Shown in pieces: positions 18,032 to 27,041 of a stretch of 64,000 bases of DNA. The stretch covers positions 1,508,501 to 1,572,500 of the forward strand of contig NZ_CP137555.1 of NCBI RefSeq assembly GCF_033723955.1. Direction: 5' to 3'. A program made the position numbers and the translations under genes. The stretch comes from Microbulbifer pacificus (GTDB lineage: Bacteria; Pseudomonadota; Gammaproteobacteria; Pseudomonadales; Cellvibrionaceae). The notes below the pieces were generated by a model. It made no database searches. It saw nothing but the letters and a program-made list of their open reading frames with translations, and was not told the DNA's origin. How positions within the stretch are numbered: the stretch's first letter is position 1; the number at the start of each line of letters is the position of its first letter.

Positions 18032-18736
18032 CTAAAGCTGCAACCGATGCCCGTTTTCCTTCAACCACCGTCGTAACGTCCGGTAGTCGGGACAGAGGCT
18101 CGCCACCAGATCCCAAAACGCCCGACTGTGGTTGTGGTGACGCAAATGGCAGACCTCGTGAATCACCAGATAATCCACCACCGGCTCAGGGGCGAGGCAC
18201 ACCAGCCAGTTGTACTGCAGCTCGCCGCGAATGGTGCAGTGCCCCCACTTGCTGCGAGTGCGCCGCACTTTTACCGAGGAAAACTCCAGCCCCAGAAGGC
18301 CGGCAAAATGACGGGATTTTTCGCTCAGGGTATCCAGCGCTTCGCGCTGATAGAGCTTCTGCAACGCCGACTGAATCTGATCTTCATCCGGTTCGCGCGC
18401 ACGGCAATACAACTGGATATAGCCATCGCGAATTCCCGCATCCGCCGCACAGGCCGCACGGTCCAGTTCCAGGGATGTACCCATCCAGGGAAACCGCGCA
18501 CCAAATGCAAAATGATGTTCCGGCACCTGTGTCTGGCGATGCTCCAGCCCGCGCAACTGCTCACGTACCCAGACGATGTTGTCGCGCAGGAACTGATGAC
18601 CGTGACGCTCCGCGCAGCGCTGGGGAATCCGCACCTCCGCACCTTTCTCCGTCACCACCAACCCAAGGCGTTTGCGGCGCGGGGAGCGGGATAAACGGTA
18701 GGAAACTTCCTCGAAGGTAAACAGATCCCCGGTCAC
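18032..18736 (-). CDS. YgjP-like metallopeptidase-domain protein
   Basis: A zinc-peptidase-like protein of the YgjP/DUF45 family. The signature RRTRSKWGHCTIRGELQYN is near the middle, and the zinc site HEVCHLRHHNHS comes near the end (HExxH plus a downstream His), followed by FWDLVASLCPDYRTLRRWL. An SRSPRRKRLGLVV opening is typical too. The open frame reaches TTG at 18811, but that overlaps the thioesterase gene; I prefer GTG at 18736, 27 bases past its stop, giving about 235 residues. The ribosome site is unclear, so translation may depend on coupling with the thioesterase gene. Substrate unknown. Confidence 0.82.
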   Translation of the reverse strand: MTGDLFTFEEVSYRLSRSPRRKRLGLVVTEKGAEVRIPQRCAERHGHQFLRDNIVWVREQLRGLEHRQTQVPEHHFAFGARFPWMGTSLELDRAACAADAGIRDGYIQLYCRAREPDEDQIQSALQKLYQREALDTLSEKSRHFAGLLGLEFSSVKVRRTRSKWGHCTIRGELQYNWLVCLAPEPVVDYLVIHEVCHLRHHNHSRAFWDLVASLCPDYRTLRRWLKENGHRLQL

Positions 18737-18762
18737 GATAGAAACAGAATCATCAAGAAAAT

Positions 18763-19194
18763 TTATAGGGAAGGTACCGGCACCACAGCCATGGTGATGC
18801 GGGAAATACAATTGAGCTTGCCGCTGGCGTCGTGCATACGGATTTCCCAGACCTGACTGCTGCGACCGATATGCACTGCGCTAGCTTTCGCAGTAACCAG
18901 GCCATCCGCCACCGGGCGCAGGTGGTTGGCATTGATCTCCTGACCGACGCAGTAAAACTTGCTGTTATCCACCACCATATTGGCGGCCATGGAGCCCAGG
19001 GTTTCCGCCAGTGCCACGCTGGCTCCGCCGTGGAGGATGCCGAAGGGCTGACGGGTGCGGTCTTCTACCGGCATGGTGCCGACGATAAAGTCATCGCCCA
19101 ATTCGGTGACTTGCATTCCGAGATAGCTGGGCATGCAGTCGCCCATGCTCTGATTGATACCTTCTACCGTTGGTGCGCCGTGCCAGATCGCCAT
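18763..19194 (-). CDS. PaaI/YdiI-like hotdog-fold thioesterase
   Basis: A 143-residue hotdog protein that hydrolyses acyl-CoA thioesters. The signature FGILHGGASVALAETLGS (about residues 50-68) holds the HGG turn and the catalytic-type Glu. EINANHLRPV and GRSSQVWEIRM follow as in YdiI/MenI-like esterases. GAGG lies seven bases before ATG. It is the first gene of a probable pair with the YgjP-like gene. The physiological substrate (menaquinone pathway, phenylacetate or general) cannot be set from the sequence. Confidence 0.85.
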   Translation of the reverse strand: MAIWHGAPTVEGINQSMGDCMPSYLGMQVTELGDDFIVGTMPVEDRTRQPFGILHGGASVALAETLGSMAANMVVDNSKFYCVGQEINANHLRPVADGLVTAKASAVHIGRSSQVWEIRMHDASGKLNCISRITMAVVPVPSL

Positions 19195-19234
19195 GGGATT
19201 ACCTCGTTGATTCCACGTTTAACTGCCGTGAATA

Positions 19235-19816
19235 TCAATAAAACAGAAACGGATTGAAAGCACCAAAGCCGCCAAAGCGCATCATCTCAGCTTCCAGATG
19301 GCGCATCTCACGCAGCAGGCTGCGGCGCTGGCTGCGTAAAGACTTTGCCTCTTCCTTCGTTTCCGCCTCTTCCAGTGCATTCTCTACCCTGTGCACTTCA
19401 CGCTCCGCCTCGTAGTAGCGCCGTTCCAGGGCAATGTACTGTTGCTCGGCCTGGTATACCGCCAGGCCGTTCTGGTAATTGACGAGAAACAGGTCCGCAG
19501 TGGGGCCGGTGCAGACGCCCTCGTAATTGCTGCCGCGGCGGCCGACCACAAAGCCATTTTCCGGCGTGCAGTATTGCTCGACGCCCTCTTCATGCCCGCG
19601 CAGCCACGCTTCGGTATCGGTGCGTACGCCGTATTCGTGGCACTTCTGCGCGATCTGGTAAACCGTGGCCTGACTGCGACCGCGGGCACCGTCTTCGATA
19701 CCGCGCTCGTACCAGAGGCCAGCCTGGCATTCATCTTCAGAAATTACCGCACAGCCGCCGCTCAGGGCGACGACTGCGGGAAGCGCGAGGAGAGCAAGCC
19801 GTTTCCAGGTTTTCAT
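19235..19816 (-). CDS. DUF2799 lipoprotein
   Basis: A 193-residue exported protein. Residues 1-21 are a signal peptide ending LSGGC, a lipobox-like site with Cys22. CQAGLWYERGIEDGARG followed by YGVRTDTEAWLRGHEEGVEQYC matches DUF2799, a family of small envelope lipoproteins of unknown role. The C-terminal third is a charged heptad-like coiled coil (about residues 125-175), then a Phe/Gly-rich end. It stands between the thioesterase and MBL genes on the same strand with 40-60 bp gaps. Confidence 0.8.
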   Translation of the reverse strand: MKTWKRLALLALPAVVALSGGCAVISEDECQAGLWYERGIEDGARGRSQATVYQIAQKCHEYGVRTDTEAWLRGHEEGVEQYCTPENGFVVGRRGSNYEGVCTGPTADLFLVNYQNGLAVYQAEQQYIALERRYYEAEREVHRVENALEEAETKEEAKSLRSQRRSLLREMRHLEAEMMRFGGFGAFNPFLFY

Positions 19817-19876
19817 ATTCTTGTCCGCCGGTTTTACGGCTTTATTTCACAACTCTGCCAGTGAACCTGCGCTGAA

Positions 19877-20527
19877 TCAGCCGAAGCGCTTGTCCGCCAC
19901 AAACGGGTTGGTCTGCCGCTCCTGGCCGAAGGTGGACATGGGGCCGTGGCCGGGGATGAATTTTACCGCATCCCCCAGAGGCCAGAGCTTTTTGGTAATG
20001 GAGTCGATCAGGTCCTGGTGGTTGCTCATGGGGAAGTCGGTGCGGCCAATGGAACCGGCGAACAGCACGTCGCCCACCAGCGCCAGGTTGCTGGCGCGGT
20101 GGAAGAAGATGACATGGCCGGGGGTGTGCCCGGGGCAGTGCACCACTTCCAGGACCTCGTCGCCGACGGTCACGGTGTCGCCGTCTTTGAGCCAGCGGTC
20201 GGGGGTGAAGGTTTCCACCGGTGGGAAGCCATACATCTGGGCCTGGACGACGATTTTTTCGATCCAGAACTGATCTGCTTCGTGGGGGCCTTCAACCGGG
20301 AGGTTGAGTTGGCGGGACAGGGGCGCGGTGCCACCGACATGGTCGAGGTGGCCGTGGGTGAGGAGAATTTTCTCCAGTTTGAGGCCGCGCTCTTCCACTG
20401 CTTTGAGGATGCGGTCGATGTCGCCACCCGGGTCAACCACCGCCGCGCGCTTGCTGTCGTCGCACCACAGCAGGGTGCAGTTTTGCTGGAAAGGCGTGAC
20501 GGGGACCGAGTGAAATTGCAGAGCCAT
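19877..20527 (-). CDS. MBL-fold hydrolase (GloC/YcbL-like)
   Basis: A 216-residue metallo-beta-lactamase-fold enzyme. THGHLDHVGG supplies the zinc ligands HxHxDH; VHCPGHTPGHV, GDVLFAGSIGRTDF and FIPGHGP give the remaining ligands in the order found in YcbL, a type II glyoxalase that hydrolyses S-lactoylglutathione. Length and ending match that small form, which lacks the helical C-terminal domain of GloB. AGGT precedes ATG. A near-consensus -10 lies about 30 bp upstream. Confidence 0.88.
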   Translation of the reverse strand: MALQFHSVPVTPFQQNCTLLWCDDSKRAAVVDPGGDIDRILKAVEERGLKLEKILLTHGHLDHVGGTAPLSRQLNLPVEGPHEADQFWIEKIVVQAQMYGFPPVETFTPDRWLKDGDTVTVGDEVLEVVHCPGHTPGHVIFFHRASNLALVGDVLFAGSIGRTDFPMSNHQDLIDSITKKLWPLGDAVKFIPGHGPMSTFGQERQTNPFVADKRFG

Positions 20528-20547
20528 GGGAATACCTGTTTAGTCTT

Positions 20548-20568
20548 CGGGGGCGATTATAACCCCCG
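20548..20568 (-). promoter_or_regulatory. Candidate -10 within an inverted repeat upstream of the MBL gene
   Basis: On the minus strand TATAAT (20561-20556) is flanked by CGGGGG/CCCCCG arms (20548-20553 and 20563-20568). The -10 is exact, but no good -35 is seen. Arms around a -10 could act as an operator. Confidence 0.35.
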
Positions 20569-20611
20569 GGCGTCTTTTCCGGCTAAGGTGGCTCTGGCGC
20601 TTTGAAATTAC

Positions 20612-21499
20612 TCAGGCTATGGCGGTCGCACGGTGCAGCGGGCTCGGCCTGCGCGCGGTGGATTTTTTCAGCAGCTCTGCCACATCCTCAATCAGGTTCT
20701 TCTGCACCAGCTCGCTCTGCCAGTAGCCGTCATGGGACACCAGTTGCGGTCCCCAGCTGGCGGCGCTCCATTCCGCCAGAGGGCGGGTCTCGAAGTCGCG
20801 GTAGACGGCCTGGTTGTAGGAGGGGCTCAGGGGTTTAAGCGGCCAACCGAAGAGGTCGTCCGGGTGGTAGAAGTTTTTCCAGCGGAAATTGTAACCGCGG
20901 GTGTCGGAGGTTACCGCCTGGATCTGGTCGCGCGCCATGCCGGCGGTCCACAGGGGGTTACTGGCGCCCAGGGTGTACCAGTGGGCGAGGGTCTTGCCGC
21001 GCAGGAAAAGGTCTTTGGCGGAGCCTTTGTGCACGCCCTTGGGACCGCCATCGCGCCAGATGCCGTGGTTGATGGTGGCCCGCTGCGCATCCCACAGGTA
21101 ATTGGAGAGAATGCAACAGCCGATAGAATGGCTGAGCAGGATAACCGGGGCGTTGTCACTGGTGGCTTTGGCAGCGCGCTCGAAGGTCTGGTAGATGGCC
21201 TGCTGGGTCTTGTCGTAGTTGCCGCCGCGGTGGTGGATATCGGAGAGCTGGGCCGAGCCCTCGGCGAGGCCGTAGAGCATAAACTTGCGTGCGCGCAGGT
21301 AGTCCATGTCACGCTTTTGCATGGCCTCGAACACCCGCTCCAGATTGGGCTGCAGGTGCCCCTGGCAAAGGATGGTATCGGCGTGGATACGGGACCAATC
21401 GTCCCCGAGACTGTTTTTCAGCGCCTGAAACAGCGGCTCGGCAAAGCCCTCGTCCACGGCACCCATGCCCGGTGCCGCAAGGATTACCAGATCAGCCAT
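20612..21499 (-). CDS. Alpha/beta-hydrolase-like protein of unknown function
   Basis: About 295 residues. It begins with a beta strand and small turn (LVILAAPGMGA) and has ILLSHSIGCCILSNYLWDA near residue 125, whose SHSIG resembles the nucleophile elbow of serine hydrolases. There is no signal peptide. I do not recognise the family, and the catalytic acid and His are not assignable by eye. The open frame starts at GTG 21505, but GGGAG is spaced five bases from ATG at 21499, which I prefer. It is monocistronic on the minus strand, with a 520-bp gap upstream. An esterase or lipase role is only a suggestion. Confidence 0.7.
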   Translation of the reverse strand: MADLVILAAPGMGAVDEGFAEPLFQALKNSLGDDWSRIHADTILCQGHLQPNLERVFEAMQKRDMDYLRARKFMLYGLAEGSAQLSDIHHRGGNYDKTQQAIYQTFERAAKATSDNAPVILLSHSIGCCILSNYLWDAQRATINHGIWRDGGPKGVHKGSAKDLFLRGKTLAHWYTLGASNPLWTAGMARDQIQAVTSDTRGYNFRWKNFYHPDDLFGWPLKPLSPSYNQAVYRDFETRPLAEWSAASWGPQLVSHDGYWQSELVQKNLIEDVAELLKKSTARRPSPLHRATAIA

Positions 21500-21855
21500 G
21501 TTCACTCCCGCGAGTATTTGTTCTTGGTTTTCTTATTGGATGCGAATACCTCGCCGGGGTTTGCCCGCGCATCGTGAAATTGTGGAATCTGTGCTGCCTA
21601 TCTATTAACGACCTGTAACCTGAATACCACAAGCCCGGAAAAGTACCACTGGAAGATAACAATGGGAAGAATCGCGCCAGCAAAGATGAATACTGCGCCA
21701 ACCGTTGTTTCTTTTGCATCTGGAAAAAGTTTCTGAAAATTTTTATCGCTCAGCAAGGAACTTCAGTGCCAACACCTCGTCAAATTAAGCAGTTCCCCCA
21801 GATCACAGTGTGCAAACGCGTGGTGATCGAACTCTCTCATCGTATCTTTGCTTGA
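21500..21855. other. Gap upstream of an orphan terminator
   Basis: No credible protein gene. Because a plus-strand terminator follows at 21856 with no plus-strand gene for several kilobases upstream, a small plus-strand RNA may start in this stretch. I could not identify its promoter or family. Confidence 0.35.
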
Positions 21856-21880
21856 AGCCGGCCTTGCGCCGGCTTTTTTT
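21856..21880 (+). terminator. Orphan Rho-independent terminator
   Basis: Seven-base stem AGCCGGC/GCCGGCT with a five-base loop, then seven T. Plus orientation. The nearest upstream gene is on the other strand. Confidence 0.8.
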
Positions 21881-21907
21881 CTGCTTGTGAAAACAAGCCG
21901 AGCTTGC

Positions 21908-21947
21908 TTCGTGTGCGTCCTCCCCCCCGGGGGAGGACGCACACGAA
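21908..21947. promoter_or_regulatory. 40-bp palindrome with paired MalT-box-like sites upstream of malT
   Basis: Perfect 19-bp arms around CC. Its centre reads CCTCCCCCCC (21919-21928) and GGGGAGGACG (21930-21939), each one mismatch from the MalT consensus GGGGAKGAGG or its complement. It lies 80 bp before malT and suggests autoregulation. Confidence 0.55.
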
Positions 21948-22027
21948 AGGCCGGACCCGTACACTAAAGTTGTACAATTGCGCCCGATGCATTCATTCGG
22001 TTTTCCGTTCGCAACCCGGTCAACGCC

Positions 22028-24754
22028 ATGCTATTAGCCTCCAAGTACAGCCTTCCCGACTGCCCGGAACATACCCTGCAACGACCGCGGCTGCAGTCGC
22101 TGCTGGAGCAGAGCCAGAGTGACCAGTTGTTACTGGTCACCGCCCCCGCGGGTTACGGCAAGACCACCCTGGTCAGTTCCTGGGCTGCAGAGCAGGACAA
22201 TCCGGTGGCCTGGTACTCCCTGGACAGCGGCGATAACGAACCAGGCCAGTTCTGCCGCTACCTGGTGGAGAGCGTGCACCGTGCCACCGGCAACGGTGTG
22301 CCCGAAACCAGCAAGATTCTCGCCGCCCAGCACAATCTCGATCCGTCCCTGGTGATCAGCCAGATGCTGGCGGAACTGCGCCAGCTCCCCAGTGAGCTGC
22401 GCATCGTGCTCGATGACTACCACCAGATCGACAACCCCGTGGTACACGATGCCACTCGCTTCCTGCTGCGCCACGCGCCCGCCGGTATCGGCGTGGTCAT
22501 CACCAGCCGCAGCCAACCGCCGCTGGGCCTCGGCGCCCTGCGCCTGCAGGGCCGGCTGCTGGAGCTGACCGCGGAAGACCTGGCGCTGACCATCGACGAA
22601 ACCACCCAGCTGCTGGCGCAGCGCCTGCCCTTCGCCCTCGGTAGCGACCGTGTGGCCCAGCTGCACCAGTTGTCTGAAGGCTGGCCACCAGCGGTGCAGA
22701 TGTTCGCGCTGTCGGTGCGCAACCAGGAGGAGGTGGACCGCTATCTGGGGGAACTGGAGCAGGGCCACGGGCATATCCTCGACTATCTCGCGGAGGAAGT
22801 ACTGGAACGGCTCGAGCCGGAACTGCGTCAACTGTTGGCCCGCACCTCCATTCTCACACGGGTGAACGGCCTGCTGGCGGAACGCCTGAGTGGCCAGAGC
22901 AGCGGTCAGCAGCAGCTGGAAACCGCTGCCAGCCGCGGTCTGTTCCTACAGGCGCAGGATTCCAGCCGCCAGTGGTTCCGCTTCCACCCGGTGTTCGCGC
23001 GCTTCCTGCAACGCCAGCTGGGAGATGGCGAAGAACTCACCCGCCTGCACCAGACCGCCAGTGACACCTGGCAGGAGCTCAAGCAGCCGCTGGAGGCCCT
23101 GCGCCACGCCCTCAAGGCACATGACCGCGAGCGGGTACACCGCCTGATCGCAGAGCAGGGCGAGCAGTTCCTGCGCGAGGGCCAGTTCCGCGTACTGAAC
23201 GACAGCCTCAACTGGCTCGGCGAGGAGCAGATCAAACGCCACGCCTCATTTACCCTGCTGGCGGCGCGCCTCGCCCGCGACTCCTTCGACTACGAGCGCT
23301 GCAACAAACTGCTGGCCGCCGCCGAGAGCTGGCTGCAGCGGGAAGACCCCAAACAGTGGCAGGCCTACGAGGGCGCTTTTGCCGCGATGCGCGCCCAGGT
23401 TTCGATCTCCCGCGGGCAGATCCTCAAGGCCAAGGAGTACGCCCAGGAAGCACTGGAATTACTGCCGCAAGAACAGGACAGCGAGCGCATCGCCGCCCAG
23501 CTGGTGATCGGCGAAACCAGCTTCTGCCTCGGCGAGCTGGACCAGGCCATGCATCATATGGAAGCGGTGGAAAAAGCCACCCTCGCCCGCCAGGATATTC
23601 CCAACGCCGCCTGGGCCCTGTGCCAGCAGACGGAAATCGCATTTGCCAATGGCCTGCTGAAAAAGGCCAGCGCGCTGCAGGCGCGCGCACAGCGACTGGT
23701 GGAAGAGCACCACCTGGTGGGGCTGCCGATCTCCGAATTTATCTACCGCCTGAAGGGCCAACTGCAGTGGGAAGCCGGCGACCTGGACGGCGCGGCCGAA
23801 TCCGCGCGCCGCGGTATGCAGATCAACCGCAAGGTGGGGGAGCGCTGGCTGCTGCCGGAATACACCCTGCTTCTCAAGGTAGCGCTCGCGCGGGGCGACA
23901 AGGACGAGTGCCTGGAGTGGATGGAGCGGGTGGAACACCTGCTGGCCGGCGAGCACTATCACCGCGACTGGGTGGCCAATGCCGACGCCGCGCGTATGCG
24001 CGTATGGCAGGCGCTGGAAAATTCTGCGGCCATCGCCAGCTGGCAGGAGCAGGCAGAGCCGGTGGCCGACCGCCCCAGCAATCACTTTGAGCAGTGCTAT
24101 GGCCGCAACCATGTGCGCGCACTGATTTCCCTGCACCGCTGGTCCGACGCCAACCGCCTACTGGGCCGCCTGCAACAGGTCGCGGAGGAGTGTGGACTGA
24201 TTACCGACCAGCTGCGCAACCGTGTCCTCGCCGCGCACCTGGCCTGGCTGCGCGAGCGCCGTGAACTGGCGCTGGAGCATCTGCGTGCGGCGCTCACCAT
24301 CATGCAGGAGAGCGACCTGACGGCCAGTTTCCTGCAGATCGGCAAGCCCATGATTGTGCTATTGAAAGCCGCACTGGAGGAAACCGGGGAACTGGCCCTC
24401 AGTGAACAGCAGGCCGACAAGGCCCAGCAATTGATCAAGCTCGCCCAGCAGCAGCCGGAACTCGGGGGCGGCATCCGCATTGAACTGGATGAAACCATCG
24501 TGCGCGAGATCCTCGCCAGCGACGCGGTGCCCGATTTCCTGCGCCACTCGCCCCTCACCCCGCGGGAGTGGCAGGTGCTGAATGCGATCCACTCGGGCCT
24601 ATCCAATGAGCGCATCGCGCGGCATTTCAAGGTGGCGCCCAGCACCATCAAGACCCATATCCGCAGCCTGTACCAGAAGCTCGATGTAAAGGACCGCCAA
24701 GAGGCGATTGCCCTGGCGGAGCAGCTGCTGCGGTCGGTACAGGATAAGCCCTGA
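22028..24754 (+). CDS. malT: MalT-type LuxR-family maltose regulon activator
   Basis: A 908-residue protein, close to E. coli MalT (901). The N-terminal STAND ATPase has Walker A APAGYGKTT (residues 39-47), LRIVLDDYHQIDN (Walker B) and a winged-helix region. A long alpha-helical repeat region (about 380-800) should bind the inducing sugar. The C terminus is a LuxR-type helix-turn-helix: LTPREWQVLNAI, LSNERIARHF and APSTIKTHIRSLYQKL. MalT-ATP-maltotriose activates promoters with GGGGAKGAGG boxes. Such boxes occur upstream of the adjacent GH13 gene, the sugar transporter at 34.7 kb and the amylase cluster at 51.3 kb. An imperfect pair precedes malT itself. ATG is chosen because it starts the conserved domain; the ribosome site is weak. 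Confidence 0.92.
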   Translation: MLLASKYSLPDCPEHTLQRPRLQSLLEQSQSDQLLLVTAPAGYGKTTLVSSWAAEQDNPVAWYSLDSGDNEPGQFCRYLVESVHRATGNGVPETSKILAAQHNLDPSLVISQMLAELRQLPSELRIVLDDYHQIDNPVVHDATRFLLRHAPAGIGVVITSRSQPPLGLGALRLQGRLLELTAEDLALTIDETTQLLAQRLPFALGSDRVAQLHQLSEGWPPAVQMFALSVRNQEEVDRYLGELEQGHGHILDYLAEEVLERLEPELRQLLARTSILTRVNGLLAERLSGQSSGQQQLETAASRGLFLQAQDSSRQWFRFHPVFARFLQRQLGDGEELTRLHQTASDTWQELKQPLEALRHALKAHDRERVHRLIAEQGEQFLREGQFRVLNDSLNWLGEEQIKRHASFTLLAARLARDSFDYERCNKLLAAAESWLQREDPKQWQAYEGAFAAMRAQVSISRGQILKAKEYAQEALELLPQEQDSERIAAQLVIGETSFCLGELDQAMHHMEAVEKATLARQDIPNAAWALCQQTEIAFANGLLKKASALQARAQRLVEEHHLVGLPISEFIYRLKGQLQWEAGDLDGAAESARRGMQINRKVGERWLLPEYTLLLKVALARGDKDECLEWMERVEHLLAGEHYHRDWVANADAARMRVWQALENSAAIASWQEQAEPVADRPSNHFEQCYGRNHVRALISLHRWSDANRLLGRLQQVAEECGLITDQLRNRVLAAHLAWLRERRELALEHLRAALTIMQESDLTASFLQIGKPMIVLLKAALEETGELALSEQQADKAQQLIKLAQQQPELGGGIRIELDETIVREILASDAVPDFLRHSPLTPREWQVLNAIHSGLSNERIARHFKVAPSTIKTHIRSLYQKLDVKDRQEAIALAEQLLRSVQDKP

Positions 24755-24785
24755 CCATCAGCCTCCAGACCGTCACCCGTACCCC

Positions 24786-24810
24786 CCTCCCCCCCCTATC
24801 GGGGAGGAGG
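24786..24810 (+). promoter_or_regulatory. MalT box pair before the GH13 alpha-glucosidase gene
   Basis: GGGGAGGAGG at 24801-24810 is an exact MalT consensus. An inverted partner CCTCCCCCCC (24786-24795) has one mismatch. The pair lies 65 bp upstream of the GH13 start. Confidence 0.7.
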
Positions 24811-24875
24811 TAAGCGTCCACCGGCGTCGCCATACTGACCCTAACCTAATAAGTATCCAATAACGGACTCACGGC

Positions 24876-26528
24876 ATGAGCGGTATTCACACAGGCAACA
24901 CAAACGCGGAATGGTGGCGCAACGGCGTTATTTACCAGATTTATCCGCGCAGCTTTTGCGACGCCAATGGCGACGGGATCGGCGACCTGCCCGGTATCTG
25001 CCAGAAGCTCGACTATGTGAAATCCCTCGGCGTCGACGCCATCTGGATCTCGCCGTTCTTCAAGTCACCGATGGCGGACTTCGGCTACGACGTGTCCGAC
25101 TACCGCGATGTTGACCCGATTTTCGGCACCCTCGAAGACTTCGACCGCGTGATCGAGAAGGCCCATGAACTCGGCCTGAAAGTGATCATCGACCAGATCC
25201 TGAGCCACACCTCCGACCAGCACCCCTGGTTCGAGGAGAGCCGCCAGAATCGCGATAACCCCAAGGCCGATTGGTACGTGTGGGCCGACGCAAAGGCAGA
25301 TGGCAGCGCACCGAATAACTGGATGTCCAACTTCGGCGGCAGCGCGTGGCGCTGGTGCACCCGCCGCCGCCAGTACTACCTGACCAACTTCCTGAAAGAA
25401 CAGCCGGACCTGAACCTGCACAACCCGGAAGTTCAGGAACAGCTGCTGGCAGACCTGCGATTCTGGCTGGACCGTGGAGTCGACGGCTTCCGCCTGGATG
25501 CCATCAACCACGCGTTCCACAACCGCTCGCTGCAGGACAATCCGCCGCGCCCGGTAAAGCTGGACAATAACGGCCTGCCGCCGGTGAACAGCTACGAGTA
25601 CCAGTGGCACATCCACGACAAATCACAGCCTGAGAACCTGGTGTTCCTGCAGCGCGTGCGCGCCCTGCAGGAAGAGTACCCGGGCACCATGACCGTGGGC
25701 GAAGTGGGCGACGACAACACCCACAAGATCATGGCCGAATACACCACGGAAAACCGCCTGAATATGGCGTATTCCTTCGACCTGCTGTCGGAAAACTGCA
25801 GCGCGCAGTTCCTGCGTGACACCCTGGAAAAGAACCGCCAGGTAATCGAAGAAGGCTGGCCCTGCTGGTCCATCTCCAACCACGATGTACCGCGCTCCTT
25901 TACCCGCTGGAACAAGGGTTTCGATAACGAGACGGCCATGGCGCGCGCGCCGATGTACCTGCTGATGCAGCTGATGCTGCGCGGCAGCGTGTGCCTGTAC
26001 CAGGGCGAGGAGCTGGGCCTGCCGGAAGCCGATGTGGCCTTCGAAGATCTGCAGGATCCATACGGCATCAACCTGTGGCCGGAGTTCAAGGGCCGCGACG
26101 GTTGCCGCACCCCCATGCCCTGGTTCAACGGCGGTGAGATCAATGCGGGCTTTTCCAAGGTGAAACCGTGGCTGCCGGTGGCGGAGGAGCACTATCACCT
26201 TGCCGCTTCGGTGCAGGAAGATGACCAGCACTCCATGCTGAACCGCTTCCGCGATTTGCTGCAGTGGCACGGGACGCTGTCGCCGGCGCTGGCCACCGCA
26301 GACCAGACCATTGTGGAAACCGGCGATGACCTGCTGGTGTTCGAGCGCAACAGTGACGCGGAAAGCTATTTCGTGGTGCTGAACCTGGGCCACGAACCCG
26401 CCGCGTTCGCCCTGCCGGAAAAATTTGCCGGCAGTGAAGACATTACCCCGAGCGGCTTCGGCGGCTCCGTCAACGGCGCGCAGATTACCCTGCCGGTTGC
26501 CGGCGCGCGGGTCTTCTTCAAAAAATAA
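24876..26528 (+). CDS. GH13 alpha-glucosidase (oligo-1,6-/alpha-1,4-glucosidase type)
   Basis: A 550-residue cytoplasmic glycoside hydrolase with no signal peptide. WWRNGVIYQIYPRSF opens the TIM barrel, and IISHT-equivalent IDQILSHTSD is near residue 106. Catalytic residues are Asp208 (GFRLDAI), Glu276 (TVGEVGDD) and Asp337 (SNHDV). QILSH and GFRLDAI resemble GH13_23 alpha-glucosidases described from Halomonas and other marine proteobacteria. It should release glucose from maltose and short maltodextrins that have entered the cell. It follows malT by 121 bp with its own MalT box, so it is probably an independent MalT-activated unit. A terminator lies about 175 bp downstream. Confidence 0.92.
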   Translation: MSGIHTGNTNAEWWRNGVIYQIYPRSFCDANGDGIGDLPGICQKLDYVKSLGVDAIWISPFFKSPMADFGYDVSDYRDVDPIFGTLEDFDRVIEKAHELGLKVIIDQILSHTSDQHPWFEESRQNRDNPKADWYVWADAKADGSAPNNWMSNFGGSAWRWCTRRRQYYLTNFLKEQPDLNLHNPEVQEQLLADLRFWLDRGVDGFRLDAINHAFHNRSLQDNPPRPVKLDNNGLPPVNSYEYQWHIHDKSQPENLVFLQRVRALQEEYPGTMTVGEVGDDNTHKIMAEYTTENRLNMAYSFDLLSENCSAQFLRDTLEKNRQVIEEGWPCWSISNHDVPRSFTRWNKGFDNETAMARAPMYLLMQLMLRGSVCLYQGEELGLPEADVAFEDLQDPYGINLWPEFKGRDGCRTPMPWFNGGEINAGFSKVKPWLPVAEEHYHLAASVQEDDQHSMLNRFRDLLQWHGTLSPALATADQTIVETGDDLLVFERNSDAESYFVVLNLGHEPAAFALPEKFAGSEDITPSGFGGSVNGAQITLPVAGARVFFKK

Positions 26529-26703
26529 GACTGCAAAGGAAACAGGAAATAATTCGGACTTTATTGAGAAATTGGCGCGCACTTATGCGAGTGCAGCGAA
26601 CCAGCCCGGGGCAAGTTACTCAAAGGGTTACCTCTCAATAAGATCGTCAGCTTTGTTGCTCTCTCGTCAAAGCACGCTTTCCAGATCTTCTGGAATGTTT
26701 GAG

Positions 26704-26729
26704 GCCGGCTCTTGAGCCGGCTTTTTTTT
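26704..26729 (+). terminator. Terminator downstream of the GH13 gene
   Basis: Eight-base stem GCCGGCTC/GAGCCGGC with a two-base loop, then eight T. A smaller hairpin TTCCAGA/TCTGGAA precedes it. It lies 175 bp after the GH13 stop, so a 3'-end-derived small RNA is possible. The rest of the 26529-27041 gap has no supported gene. Confidence 0.85.
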
Positions 26730-27041
26730 GCCCACATTTCTGTCTATCACCGGCACCCGTCATTCCATTTCAATGTAAAACCCCAAATACCCCGACCCTA
26801 CCATGCCTCTCACTTGCCCAGAGGTCTGCAAGACCAACCGGCAGGGCTCATCCCGCGGCCAATCCGGGAAACACCGGCGCGCCGCTTTGGGGAAATTCAC
26901 AGGTCAGGTAAGTGCACTCCGGTGCAGGGGCTCGTTCGTCCCTGAATTTCCGGAAAAGGTATCCGCTGCGGTTCTGCTAATGTGAACCGGCGGCTGCGGC
27001 ATTCCTGCCTGCAATTGCTCGCGAGAGCAGATGAGGTACGC

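Noticed and set aside
17887..18720. Open frame of 277 residues on the plus strand
   Set aside because: It starts inside repeat copy 2 and then runs antisense to the YgjP-like peptidase gene, which has its HExxH site intact.
21908..21947. Palindrome as a CRISPR unit or terminator
   Set aside because: It occurs once, has no spacers and lacks a T-run. Its centre matches MalT-box halves better.
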